DNA of 64,000 bases from Azadirachta indica (lineage: Eukaryota > Streptophyta > Magnoliopsida > Sapindales > Meliaceae): assembly GCA_022749755.1 (NCBI GenBank), contig CM040453.1:15757368-15821367 (forward strand). The letters are read 5' to 3'. The notes beneath the pieces are model-generated. The model was not told the DNA's origin and did no database searches. It saw only the letters and a list, made by a program, of their open reading frames with translations. A program made the position numbers and the translations under genes. Shown piece after piece: positions 48,010-59,074 of this stretch; positions within the stretch are counted from its first letter, which is position 1, and every line of letters starts with the position of its first letter.

Positions 48010-48510
48010 TCTGTGGGTTAGATCAAGTTATATAATGAGGAATGTTCCCTTATCACGTGCAAATTTTCAGTCTCATTTTCTCTTTTTGGAACTTGTGAGT
48101 TGAACACACAAAATTTGGAAAAAATCCAAATTCTGCAATGTGTGAAATCTTTATCTGCTGGTTAATAAAAATCGTAAATCCATCCTTCGAGGATGGCGAA
48201 GCCCCTTCTTTGAATTATGGAAGCTGCTGTAGAGTTTTATGTCGTGTGGCAACACAAGCGGCATATGGGCGAAGCCCCTTGTTTGGTTTCTGTGGGTTAG
48301 TTGGAGTTTATATAATGAGGAATATTCCCTTATCACATGAATGTTTTTAGTCTCAATGTTTTCTCTATCTGAAACTTGTGAGTTGATTTTTTTTTAAAAA
48401 ATCTAAATCCTGTGATATGTTATGCGCATTTTTAGAGGATTAAGCTCATTGTTTACATTGTAGAATCTGCTGTAGAGTTTATGTTGTGTGGCACAAGTGA
48501 GGCATTAGTG
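48010..48510. repeat. Imperfect tandem duplication of about 280 bp
   Basis: Two copies begin with TTCTGTGGGTTAG (48011 and 48289), continue with TATATAATGAGGAAT and CCCTTATCAC, and end with GCTGCTGTAGAGTTT plus GTGTGGCA. They differ by many substitutions and small indels. Not coding. Confidence 0.65.
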
Positions 48511-51420
48511 TCCAATTTCTCCATTTGATTTGCTGCTGCATAAGGAAGATTATTTAATTTTTGAAAATAACCTGGCACACTGATCAAATTTGAAAATATC
48601 TAGGTAATTCCATATGTTGCTTGCAAAATGACTTCATAGCTGAAGAGGATGATAACAACCTGAAACAAAGGGAAGATGAGATGAGAAAAATTGTCTTTCC
48701 ATTTTACTCGATAGTCTTGAAGATTTGGGTTGTCTACACTCTGAAGAAACAAACTGAATAATTCCAGTCCAATCCAATGGTTATAATATGTCTTCACATT
48801 ATCATTTATAATTTAAATCAATGTTAAGATGATTTTATAGCTCATTGGCTCACAAGGCAATGTTTGTTTATTGTCTTTCCATTTTATGTGCTGAGTTGTA
48901 GATGACATAAATGGTGTTGAATGATACATTATTTTGTTATATTTTCTTATAATTTACACTTTTTGATGGAAATTGTTATTCCAAAAAAATTTTGAGGGAT
49001 GTAGAATATATATTTGTCTGGCGAAGTAGATAAAATTCTGATGGAAGTAATCATCATATCAGGACACTCCTTTCTTAATTTGGGAAATATGCAAACACAT
49101 GTTTGATGATCAAGATTTAAGAAGCAATGCTAGCATTTGGTGTTGCCGTTGTTGCTTTTTTCTTTTTCTTGCTTTTTAAATATAAAGAATGTAATTGTTA
49201 TGTTTTTACTCCAAATTTAAATTATGGAGAAAAGTTTTTTGACTTCAGAGCTCACTTTTTCACTTGGCCTCATGAGGATATTTTCTTTTACAAGTTTTGC
49301 CCTTGAATGCATTATTACTGGCAATGATTGTGCCTGTGAAAGAAATGGTCCATCCTTATGGAGATTGCCATATTCTTTGATGACTAGTTGCAAGCATCTC
49401 AAGCTCTTCCTTTCTATGAACAATTTAATCTAAATGCGTTGCCGCTGGATGAAAATGAATTGCATAGAGAATAGAAAAATCTTGTTGGATTTGGAAAATG
49501 TTAAGACTGGTTTCTGTTGTCCTTTGAGGAAACATTGTGTGGAGTAGAATTCTACAGAGCAAGATGTACAGGTTGAGGGAAGACTAAATGTAGTAAGCGA
49601 AAAGCTTCTGAGAGATTGTTTTGTTATAGCCTGATGGTTTTCTATTGCACCAACTTTGATAAGCAAGCCTACCTTTGAATTTTGAACCAAACTCAAGCTT
49701 TATAGCAAGCATAAAAAGTGAGAAGTAGTGCTTCGCTTTTGGTAAATTTGACTAGTTTGCTGCATGCAGGGCTTTAAATGTGTGAACCCAAGAGAACTCA
49801 GAGGTTGCTCAAGATCATTCATGAACATAATTTTTTGCCAACGCTCCATTTGTGGAGTTAATGTTAAAGAGTTTGGGCATAATAACTATTAGTTGACTTG
49901 CCTTAGCTTTCTTTGAAATTTCATTATTGACATACTGAAAACTTGTGGTTATGTGCTATCTTTTGACATTTTACGTTCCTTCAACAAATTTGTTCAGTTA
50001 TTCGTATGAATTTTATATAATTAATTTTGTTTTCAATATTTACATATTCTCAGGATAAGTGCCTAACCGTCTTCTGTATTTGTACTTGTTATATATACGT
50101 TGGTTTTCCCACAGGGTTTCCTTATTGGTAATACTACTATATATCATACTGTTATTGCTTTAATGAATATTGTGTGCTACACGGTACCAGAATGAGCAAG
50201 TTTTATATTTTTTACCCTTGAATATTGTATGGTAGGAGTAGGCTCTTTCTTATATGGATAGGAGCAAAATTTTTAAGTTGTGTTTGTTGGATTTGTATTC
50301 GCTTAAATATGTTATGGCATCCACCACTTTCTCCGAAAACTTTATTTATCTTGTGATTGGATTCATCTTATTTCTTTCCATATGGGAAAAAATTATGGAG
50401 AATTTTCAAGTGAATGTAGAATCCTTCTTTTGTGAAAATATTATACTTTTGTATGCAGTGTGTTTGTTCCTATGTACGTATAATGTATATATGTCCATAA
50501 ACATCTATTGACATGCATTGTATTACACTAGATGCAAAATTCTATGAGAATATAGCATATTTGAAAAGATTTGAGTGAGAAACTGAAGGTCGGTTGTTGT
50601 AGAAGGGATTTGGAGATCAATCATTTTCCCTACTGTATCTTGTTAACCATTTCCATTTTAGGAGGGAATCTTAGTTCTGTTCTCTGGATGTAGCAGACTC
50701 TTCCAATAAACTACTGGTGTGTGTGCATCATTCTTTTTATCTTTGGTTGTTTTCAATATTGATACGAGAATTTATTGAAAGCCTGTATGACACTCAAAGA
50801 GATGTTATATTTATCAGATTCAGACCAATATTAGAATCCCATTTAAGTCATTTTCATGTATCTACAAGTCTATATGTTTTGATCATGTTTCCAAGTGCCT
50901 TGTTCATTTTAATGGCATTTTTAGAACTTGAGTCAGGTTTTTAATAGCATTTTAGATCTTTTGAACTCTGGAGTTGATTAGTGAAAGGGGGTTCAGATTA
51001 GTACTTAAAATTAAAATTAACTTTTTTTCTATACATAACCTTAAAATTTACAAAAATTTACAAAAATTTCCAAAACTAAATTAAAAATTATTCAACATTA
51101 ACTTTTAATTTCACAACTATTCAAAATTTTGAAAAATACACGACTTTATCTCTTTTCACAAAATTTTTAAAAGATTGACGAGTTTAATTTTATTTTTCAT
51201 CAATCAACTTTGAGCATTGATCGATAGATACTGAATATTGATTGAGCAATATTGAGTGACCACGACTAACATTGAGTGTCTTATGATAATCAATTTCAAA
51301 TTTTTTATTAGAAGGATAAAATTGTTCATTTATATGAATTTTGAGTAGTTTTATAATTAAAATTTTTTATTAGATAATTTTGAAATTCCTATAATTTTCC
51401 TAAAATTTACTAATGTCACG
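48511..51420. other. Intergenic region, no gene seen
   Basis: AT-rich sequence with several short open frames on both strands (for example 50254-50511, 50717-50944 and 49696-49430) that show no recognisable motif, no codon-use contrast and no splice-linked partners. I see no supportable gene. Confidence 0.5.
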
Positions 51421-52164
51421 CACATTTATAAATAAAAACTTTTACATTTTTTGGTAAAATTGTATTGCTTGTCGAAGAATTGCCGTAGTCAAATCATGGC
51501 TATCATCGCTTTGGAGGTTCCTCGGTTTGTTTATGGTCTCTGCCGTCTTTTGGATTCAATTTGTGAAGAAGTAAAAACTAGAAAGGGGAAAAGAAGGAAA
51601 TTTAAGTTAAATGCTCGCTTGATGAATGTCATAATAAGGGTCCGTTTGGCAGTTTTCATTTGCACTTCAAAAGTGTTAATTGATATGTTTGACAATTTCA
51701 ATAAAAAATACTTATCTAAATAAAATTATTATTTAAAATGATTTTTGAATTAGCAACTAATAAAATATTTTTGCGGAATTAACACTTGAGATAATTATGC
51801 ACGTAGCACTCTTATTTTAGTAATTCTCAACATATTCCAACTAACATTAAAAATTTCAATTCTTATGTTATTTTGTTATATTTCTTTTACGATAGATTCT
51901 TATTTTTTTAAAATTATTAAATATAAAATTATATTTATAATAAAATTTATTTTTAATTTTTTTAATATTAATCATAACAATTAATAATAATTATTTTTAA
52001 AAAATGTTTATAAAATAAAATATCATTATTATTAAATAATTTATTTATTTTTAGTATATTTATTATTATTAAACATATTAAATATGTAAATATGATTAAT
52101 ACATGAATATTTATTATGTCTCTAGCAATTAAGTTTTTTCTAGTATTTAATTTAAGAAATATAT
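51421..52164. other. Unassigned sequence with a 90-codon open frame
   Basis: The frame 51451-51723 is basic in its middle but matches no family I recognise. A GGGTCCGTTTGGCA phrase at 51639 resembles the terminus of common plant MITEs. The rest is AT-rich. Confidence 0.35.
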
Positions 52165-52462
52165 AGAATGAAATCAGGTCTTTTTTTCACGATATTTAAA
52201 GTAAGACCTAAAATCAAGTATTTTTTTAACGAAATCTTTTTTTAGATAAATCTGAAGTAGAAAATATTGTCATATGACTTGAGATCAAGTCTTCTTTTTA
52301 CAACATTTTGTAAAAAAATCTAAAGTAAGAAATGAATGTCATGTGGTCTGAAATCAGATTTTCTTTTCATGACTTTTTGTAAAGAAATATGTAGTACAAT
52401 CGTAGAATTTAGCATTCCTTCTGAAAAATCATTTAAGTTATGATATAGCTTTTACACTTTCA
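52165..52462. repeat. Second copy of the 35-kb minisatellite segment
   Basis: Matches 35411-35712 in the same orientation across minisatellite units three to six and the following TAGCATTCCTTCTGAAAAAT and CTTTTACACTTTC sequence. At 52463 the match stops and ITPK1-derived sequence begins within a few bases. Confidence 0.8.
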
Positions 52463-52468
52463 GATTTT

Positions 52469-52720
52469 AAATTGAGGTTTCCGGTTATAGCGAAGCCGTT
52501 GTTGGCTGATGGGAGCTTCGATTCGCATAAAATGTATTTGATTTTCGATAACGAAGGACTGAAAAGCTTAACGACGCCAATTGGATTGCAAGAGTTTGTG
52601 AATCACGGCGGGGTTGTATTCAAGGTATATGTTGCTGGTTTGAAAGTGAAATGTGTAAAGAGAAAGTCATTGCCTGATATTTCAGAAGAGAAAATGAAAA
52701 CTTTAAAGGGTTATTCTTAG
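52469..52720 (+). pseudogene. Transduplicated ITPK1 fragment (codons 138-219)
   Basis: An 82-codon open frame begins at 52472. From 52469 to 52711 it copies ITPK1 46852-47096 with about eight or nine substitutions in 243 bp by eye, and then runs into unrelated sequence and a stop at 52718. Amino acid changes include Asp155 to Phe, Val177 to Gly and Arg204 to Lys. It covers the middle of the ATP-grasp domain only and lacks the start and the metal-binding end, so it cannot encode a kinase. It lies 5.4 kb downstream of its parent on the same strand. Confidence 0.9.
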
Positions 52721-53366
52721 TTAAATGCTACAAGGGGAAAAATAAATTGACAATTTCTCAATATATATAAATTATAAATAAAAACACATCGTTTTAGAAA
52801 TAAAAGTTCCCAACTACAACATCAAAATAACTCCTCTTAAGTTTATTGTTTCTTCTTCACACAACAAACTACAAGAATCTCCTGCTATTCTTCTTCAAGC
52901 AAACGTCAAATTCTTGGTAATAAAAGAAAAACAAAGCGTTTTTAAGGAGCGAAAAAAAATATATATATATATTTCTGATGTAATATTATTAGTTGTATAT
53001 ATACTCTTCCAAAAGGAAAAAAAAAAAAAAACATTATTAATGTCATCCTGTTATGTTCTATAAATACTGTTTATTAGTATTATCTACTTGAACTTCCTAT
53101 GACAATTGAAAACAATTTTTTGAGCGACTAGGGTGGATTAAGTACAAATGAGATTGGATTATTTGTCGATAAATATACGTTGAACGAAAAATTTTATGAT
53201 TGCAGAGGGCAACAAAATGACTACTGAAGAAACAATCATTGTGCTTGAAAATAATATGAGACAACAACAACCAAGTCAAAAAATGGTGTCTTCAACAGCT
53301 AAAAAATATTATAAAGCAAAAGTTTGTATTGCACCTGGGAAAACAGACCTGACAGAGAAAATGTAG
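52721..53366. other. Spacer with (TA)n and poly-A, no gene seen
   Basis: Includes a TATATA run near 52960-52970 and a poly-A at 53018-53031. The right part near 53100-53366 is probably the 3' UTR of the minus-strand protease-like gene. Confidence 0.45.
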
Positions 53367-55190
53367 TCAGGAAGAAGAAACTCTGTCTTCACGGATTTTT
53401 CTCTCAACTGCTCGTATTCTCTGTGGTGGCCATACAACGTGGGTGACTCTACCCCGAACTAGGCCCAAAGGGATCTACCATGAACAGCTTCTTTAAGTTA
53501 ATCCAACAACCAAGAAGTGAAAGCAGTAAACTATTAACTCTTCATACATTGTACCACAACTAAATCAATCAAATCATCGTCTCCAAGAAGTATATTAATC
53601 TAAATGAAACTTCCAAGAGGAAAAATTTGTATCTGACTTGCATTTATTTTTACAGAATTTGACGGGGGGAAAAATTGGATGCCAAGAGGATTAATATGGA
53701 AAATCTTGGTATGCTCAAGTGAAGAATCACATGATTTTCACTTATTTTGACTGCTTGAGTGAATGTTGTTTTGAAATATTTGGTTTTGTTTTGAAATACT
53801 TGGTTTAAGAGTCGTATGACTTTGAACCTAAGATTCCCCACAGTCTACAGCTTAGACAAATTTTCAACATGTCAATAGTAATAACCATTCGCAGAACAAA
53901 TTTTCAACTGATACATATGGTGTTGCAGATAACTTACCGGGCCAAAAGATCTCGAATCCATGCTAGAAGATGGATTGTCTCCCTCGACCCAACAATGTCC
54001 ATGAGGAATTTTCACCACATCATAAGAACTAGGAGTGCCAACCCAATCACCTGGTAAACCTATAATTCTCTTAACGTGTTTCTCCTTGTGATTGCTAGGT
54101 GAGCTGCAAAAAATTGCCACGACAGTAAGAAAAGATTTCAGATCAATAGTAAGATAAGATAAGATAAGATAATATACTAATTCAGCTAAAAAATTGAGGG
54201 GAATTTCAGTAAAATACAGATTCAACAGTCATAGTACAAAAAATGCACCACTTCATAATAAACATTATCAACAGAGTGGTTTGTTCCATTAACTCACATA
54301 ACACTAGCTAAAACTTAATTGAACTTAAAAAATCGATCATAGTTGACTGCTCATAACTCAAATCAAATTTAACCGGCAAACATTCTCTCCATAGAACTCA
54401 ACCTGGGAAAAATGGAATAGGATACAAGGTTAAATTACTACACAACTAACGTACAACAAAGGAAGTTGGCATGAGCGTCAGGTTAACTCAAGTATCATAT
54501 CCACAGAAAAACTTAATTCACAACCTCTGCCGCAGATAAATGACATTGGTAAAGCTACAATCTTTTCCCTCATGTTTAAACGATTCTTGGTGCCAACTGC
54601 TTTTGCTGGATATGCTGACAAGTCCAAATTGCTAACATTTGACCGTAACTTCAGCAGAAGCCACAAAAACTAATTTGATAATCCCAAGTAACAGAGCATA
54701 ATTAAGAAATAGATAGGAACTAAACTGACTCATGAAAAGACTCAAACTTCTTCACTGCAATAAAAAGTTAATTCCACTTTTACTCACTAAAAAGATGAAT
54801 TGGAATTCCATTGTTTTCACTTATTAAACAGGCAACCACAGTTATCTGCCAATATACAACAAGAACTGTATGCATAAACACAGAATATGCATAATAAGGG
54901 CACAAATATCACACAAGATGACAGTAAAGAATGTATAGGTATTTTTAAATAAACATAAATTTAGAAAAGAATTACCGGAAAATTATCACATCGCCATGAG
55001 AAAACTCGTACTTTTCAAGACAGAACTTCTCCACCAGAACATAGTCATCTGCATTAATCATTGATCACATAATGAAAACAATAATTCTAGCACAATAACT
55101 TCAAAACTTTATGGCAAAAATACTACCAGACATTGATCCCAAAAAGGAATTGGTTTTAGGATTAAGGGATTGTTCATTCTTAGTTGGTGC
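53367..55190 (-). pseudogene. Mitochondrial inner membrane protease subunit 2-like, 5' end missing
   Basis: Minus-strand exons: 55127-about 55190, 54976-55048, 53938-54103 and 53367-53474 (stop 53367-53369), joined in frame. IMP2 is a type I signal peptidase-like serine/lysine protease that removes sorting peptides in the intermembrane space. Visible motifs: DDYVLVEKF, SHGDVIIF, VKRIIGLPGDW with the catalytic-type Lys, GHCWVEGDN, SMDSRSFGP and the end IPLGLVRGRV, THVVWPPQRI. The N-terminal membrane segment and the SMSP box with the catalytic Ser should precede NPKTNSFLGSMS, but the sequence turns unrelated just upstream (about 55160), where a plus-strand ORF lies. No replacement exon was found up to the PPR gene. 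Either this is a 5'-truncated copy or its first exon lies elsewhere. The remaining exons are undamaged. Confidence 0.8.
54149..54172. repeat. (GATAA)n microsatellite
   Basis: Four to five perfect AAGAT/GATAA pentamers in the intron of the protease-like gene. Confidence 0.8.
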
Positions 55191-55192
55191 CT

Positions 55193-55357
55193 ATGCCTCG
55201 AGGATTGAGGGATAAGCTACTGATCTGGGCTGCTCTCATGTTTGTGAGCTGCTACGCTTGGGAGCGGTTTTTGAGGTGGGCATTCCCCGGTAGAGTTCCC
55301 GCTTGGAGAAAGAGACAACGTCTGGCTGCAGCTAATTTGGAGAAGAAGAATGTCTGA
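55193..55357 (+). CDS. Small ORF, 54 aa, one predicted membrane segment
   Basis: ATG at 55193, stop TGA at 55355-55357. The product starts MPRGLRDKLLIWAALMFVSC, a basic N-terminus followed by a hydrophobic helix (residues 9-20), then a very basic Trp/Arg-rich part (WERFLRWAFPGRVPAWRKRQ) and a Lys-ending tail. Local composition is GC-richer than the flanks and the codons look coding. I do not recognise the family. A small organelle or ER membrane protein is possible, but the function is unknown. It begins within 3 bp of the truncated protease exon on the opposite strand, so it may mark a rearrangement junction. Confidence 0.55.
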   Translation: MPRGLRDKLLIWAALMFVSCYAWERFLRWAFPGRVPAWRKRQRLAAANLEKKNV

Positions 55358-56073
55358 ATAAACAGAAATCTGTATGTCAGAAGCAAAGACTATTTATATC
55401 AGGCACTCCTGTGATATTTGTAGAAACCGGGGCCAATGGTGCACAGGATCCACTGCCGGAGAAATGCAAGGGAAATAGTTGAATAGCTTGGGGTACATTA
55501 AAAGTTTGATTAATTATGAGTTTCTACCATCATTCCGGAGGGGAATAGTTTTTTTTTTGTCTGGTATTAAATTTACTCGGAAGGAAAAACGTTTAGGAAT
55601 TCTGGCCTTCAAATGTTCGTAATTTTGATGTTCTATTAACACAGAAAGAAATTATTCTGACCGTTGGGAAAAAAAAATTGTATTCGAACTTTATTGACTA
55701 AGAAAAATTATACATTTCTACAGTCTTGAAATTCAGGATGGTGGTTATTATTTGAAGAAAATAAACTTTTATTTATTTAGTAGTTTTTTCTTAGAAAACA
55801 TTATAGTTGGCATTTATCTGATTAGAGGTAAGATACATTTGAGATTGAGATAATGTTTGACAAAATTTTAAACCCAATTTGCATTTATTAAAGAGGATTT
55901 TTAATCAATGTCGGCATTAAAAAAATAATAAAAATGTCATTTATTTAATAAAAAAAGGAAAAAGAATATATATCTTGTACTATATTAAGTCAAGTTCCTA
56001 TGTTGGACAGAAGACAGTGACCCAAGAACCAAGTGACCTAAGACTTCGCTGTAACGTAACAACTTAGAATAGC
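55358..56073. promoter_or_regulatory. Region between small ORF and PPR gene
   Basis: The left part looks like a 3' UTR of the small ORF. The right part is AT-rich (55830-55990) and presumably holds the PPR promoter; TATATATC near 55967 is a weak TATA candidate. No exon of the protease-like gene could be found here on the minus strand. Confidence 0.4.
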
Positions 56074-58326
56074 ATGCAAATGCGAGAGTGTTTAATGTCA
56101 CGTCCAATGCTACGCGCCTGTTTCATCTCCTTCCGAAACTCGACTCCCTGCCGTCTCTCACCATCATTTTGTACACTACACGAAGCCAATGACATTCTCG
56201 AGAAGGTGTGCGTGCTCTCCACGCGCGGCGACCTCGTAGAAGCTCTCTCACTGTTCTTCAACACTCCACCGTTCCTCCGCACTCAACAAATCTACGCCGC
56301 TCTTTTCCACGCGTGCGCCCTTCATGGAAATATTAAGCAAGGCCTGCATTTACACAAACAGATGATGAACAATCGCTCTAATGAACCACCGGATATTTTT
56401 GTGACTAATCATGTCATAAATATGTACTGTAAGTTCGGCTATTTGGATTATGCCCGGAATTTGTTCGACGAAATGCCTGACAGAAACATTGTTTCTTGGA
56501 CTGCGCTTATTTCGGGCTATGCTCAGTATGGGCATTCGGAAAAGTGTTTTCGTCTCTTTTCTAGCATGTTGGATTATTACCGTCCGAATGAATTTACTTT
56601 TGCTAGTGTGCTTATTTCGTGTGATTACGTGAATGGCAAGCAAGTGCATGGGCTTGCATTGAAGATGTCAATTGATGCTAATGTTTACGTAGCAAATGCT
56701 CTTATCAATATGTATAGTAAGAGTTATTACGATGAGGCTTGGAAAGTATTTGAGAACATGGAGTTTAGGAATGTGATCTCTTGGAATTCAATGATTTCAG
56801 CTTTTCAGTTTTGTAAACTTGAGGCTCAAGCTATCAAGCTTTTTGCCAAAATGCAGCACGAGGGTATTGGGTTTGATCGTGCTACACTTCTTAGTGTTTT
56901 GACTTCTTTATGCGGAAACCATGACTTAGATGTTTATCTTGGCCTGAAGTTTTGTTTTCAGGTGCACTGTCTGTGCGTTAAAACTGGGTTTATCTCGGAA
57001 ATTAAGGTGATTACTGCATTGGTGAAAGCTTATTCAGACCTTCAAGGAGATGTTGCTGACTGTTACAGGCTCTTTTTGGAGACTGGTACTTCACGGGATA
57101 TTGTTTTATGGACTGGAATGATAACGGCGTTTGCTGAATATGAACCAGAAGAAGCTCTGTTCCTCTTCCGTCAGTTGTGTCGAGAGGATGTAGCTCCAGA
57201 CTGGTGTACTTTTTCAATTGCATTGAAGGCTTGTGCAGGCCTTGTGACTGAGCGACATGGCTCAGCAGTTCATTCACAGGTAATTAAGTATGGGTTTGAG
57301 AGTGATACAGTGATTGCAAATGCTTTGATCCATACCTATTCAAGGTGTGGGTCTATTGCTTTGTCCAAGCAAGTTTTTGATAGAATGGGGTTTCGCAATT
57401 TGGTTTCTTGGAATTCTATGCTCAAGGCTTATGCCTTGCATGGGAAAGCTAAAGAAGCCTTACAGCTCTTTTCAATCATGAATGTCCAACCAGATTCTGC
57501 TACTTTTGTTGCTCTACTTTCAGCTTGTAGTCATGCTGGTCTGGTGGAAGAAGGAAATAAAATCTTTCACTCCATGCATAAGAATCACAGCGTCATTCCT
57601 CAACTAGATCATTATGCCTGCATGGTGGACATGCTTGGACGATATGGGCGTGTTTTTGAGGCTGAGAAGCTTATAACTGAAATGCCAGTAGAGCCTGATT
57701 CTGTGATTTGGAGTGCATTGCTTGGGTCATGTAAAAAGCATGGTGAGACTCAGCTAGCTGAGTTAGCTGCAGCTAAACTGAAGGAATTGGAGCCTGGAGA
57801 ATCATTAGGTTATGTACAAATGTCAAACATATATTGTCTGAGTGGCAACTTCAATAAAGCAGGGCTAATTCGGAAAGAAATGAAGGGATCTAGAGTGATA
57901 AAGGAACCTGGTTTAAGCTGGATTGAGATTGACAATCAAGTACACGAGTTTGCATCTGGAGGCAAACATCATTCACATAGAGAGGCCATATTTACAAAGC
58001 TCGAAGAACTGGTTGGGCAGTTAAAGGAAATAGGTTATGTGCCGGAGACAAGCCTGGCCTTGCATGATGTAGAAGAGGAGCACAAAGAGGAGCAATTGTA
58101 TCATCATAGCGAGAAGTTGGCTTTGGTGTTTGCCTTAATGAATCAAGGCAGTTTGTGCAGTAAAAGAAGCGCAATAAGAATAATGAAGAATATCCGTATT
58201 TGTGTTGACTGCCATAACTTCATGAAGTTGGCATCAGATCATCTTGGAAAAGAAATTGTTGTGAGAGATTCAAATCGCTTTCACCATTTCGAAGGTAGAA
58301 TGTGCTCCTGCAATGACTACTGGTAA
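56074..58326 (+). CDS. DYW-class pentatricopeptide repeat protein (At1g71420-like)
   Basis: An intact intronless 750-codon frame. The tandem PLS-type PPR motifs span roughly residues 60-560, visible from repeated phrases such as YARNLFDEMPDRNIVSWTAL, VANALINMYSK, ARKVF-like and VSWNSM. E and E+ motifs follow, then the DYW deaminase with H678-S-E680 (zinc ligand and catalytic Glu), C710-V-D-C713 and the terminal CSCNDYW. Such proteins bind organellar RNA and edit specific C residues to U in mitochondria or plastids. From memory the sequence is closest to Arabidopsis At1g71420. Alternative starts at Met3 or at MSRPM (residue 9) are possible; the N-terminus is basic and Ser/Arg-rich, like an organelle transit peptide. 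No frame damage is seen and the catalytic residues are present. Confidence 0.93.
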   Translation: MQMRECLMSRPMLRACFISFRNSTPCRLSPSFCTLHEANDILEKVCVLSTRGDLVEALSLFFNTPPFLRTQQIYAALFHACALHGNIKQGLHLHKQMMNNRSNEPPDIFVTNHVINMYCKFGYLDYARNLFDEMPDRNIVSWTALISGYAQYGHSEKCFRLFSSMLDYYRPNEFTFASVLISCDYVNGKQVHGLALKMSIDANVYVANALINMYSKSYYDEAWKVFENMEFRNVISWNSMISAFQFCKLEAQAIKLFAKMQHEGIGFDRATLLSVLTSLCGNHDLDVYLGLKFCFQVHCLCVKTGFISEIKVITALVKAYSDLQGDVADCYRLFLETGTSRDIVLWTGMITAFAEYEPEEALFLFRQLCREDVAPDWCTFSIALKACAGLVTERHGSAVHSQVIKYGFESDTVIANALIHTYSRCGSIALSKQVFDRMGFRNLVSWNSMLKAYALHGKAKEALQLFSIMNVQPDSATFVALLSACSHAGLVEEGNKIFHSMHKNHSVIPQLDHYACMVDMLGRYGRVFEAEKLITEMPVEPDSVIWSALLGSCKKHGETQLAELAAAKLKELEPGESLGYVQMSNIYCLSGNFNKAGLIRKEMKGSRVIKEPGLSWIEIDNQVHEFASGGKHHSHREAIFTKLEELVGQLKEIGYVPETSLALHDVEEEHKEEQLYHHSEKLALVFALMNQGSLCSKRSAIRIMKNIRICVDCHNFMKLASDHLGKEIVVRDSNRFHHFEGRMCSCNDYW

Positions 58327-58920
58327 AAACCTAGAATTGCTTAGTCAAGTGTTAGTGAGAAGTAGCAGAGGTTGGTATTACTTTTGAAATAAACGTGGGT
58401 TATGCTGAAGCTGACCGCCATTGATTGCTACGTTCATTTATGATGGATTCTCCTATCGATTTGAAGGTAGCAGCTTCGTTTGCAAATGTTGGGAGAGGTT
58501 TCTGAAAATTTTGGTCTGGCTACTGTACAAGACAATTTCTTTCACACTAGAACTACCTCTAGTGGAATATATATATATATATATATATATATAAGGAATC
58601 ACATTACGAGAAACAGGCTGCGGAGTAAAGTTATTCATAATTCTCAAATGAAACAAAGTTAAAGTCGTTCCTTGGATGGGTGCTCACTGGCTAGTTTTAC
58701 AAAATGATTTATCCAAGTGAAATAAAGCCAAACATTAGGGCTTTCTATGAAAATTTCTCTTCATCAGTTCAATCAGTTGAATTGTGTGACGCAGACATGA
58801 CTTGGAAATTCCAAATAAACAAAAGCTTAGCCGTTTGGCCCTAACTTGAATGAATCACTTTATTTCCCTTTATCTTTCTTTATTCCTTGGGAATGATGTA
58901 ATCATCCTGATTTTCCCCAG
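58327..58920. other. PPR 3' region with (TA)n microsatellite
   Basis: Downstream of the PPR stop. A perfect (AT)n run of about 13 units lies at 58567-58593. Nothing else is supportable. Confidence 0.5.
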
Positions 58921-59074
58921 AAATTATTGTGCAGCACTTTTGAAGCAATCACACAGTTACAGAAATATCAACTTTTCCAGAGGAATAAAAATTTTGATAA
59001 TTTGTTGGCAATAAACAGAAGTCATACGTCTGAAGCAGAGGCTCTTGGAGTTGCCAGACTGACAGCTAAAACGA
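58921..59074 (+). other. Exon-like open segment, unidentified
   Basis: Preceded by a polypyrimidine tract ending TTTTCCCCAG (58911-58920) and ending at a possible donor, CGA followed by GTACGT (59075). The open frame reads KLLCSTFEAITQLQKYQLFQ, then a segment with NFDNLLAINRSHTSEAEALG. Composition looks coding, but I cannot name a family, and it does not connect in an obvious way to the CTF18 exons. It could be an orphan exon of a truncated gene. Confidence 0.3.

Noticed and set aside
51451..51723. 90-codon frame as a gene
   Set aside because: No recognisable domain, AT-rich flanks and a MITE-like terminus inside its 3' part; evidence too weak to call a CDS.
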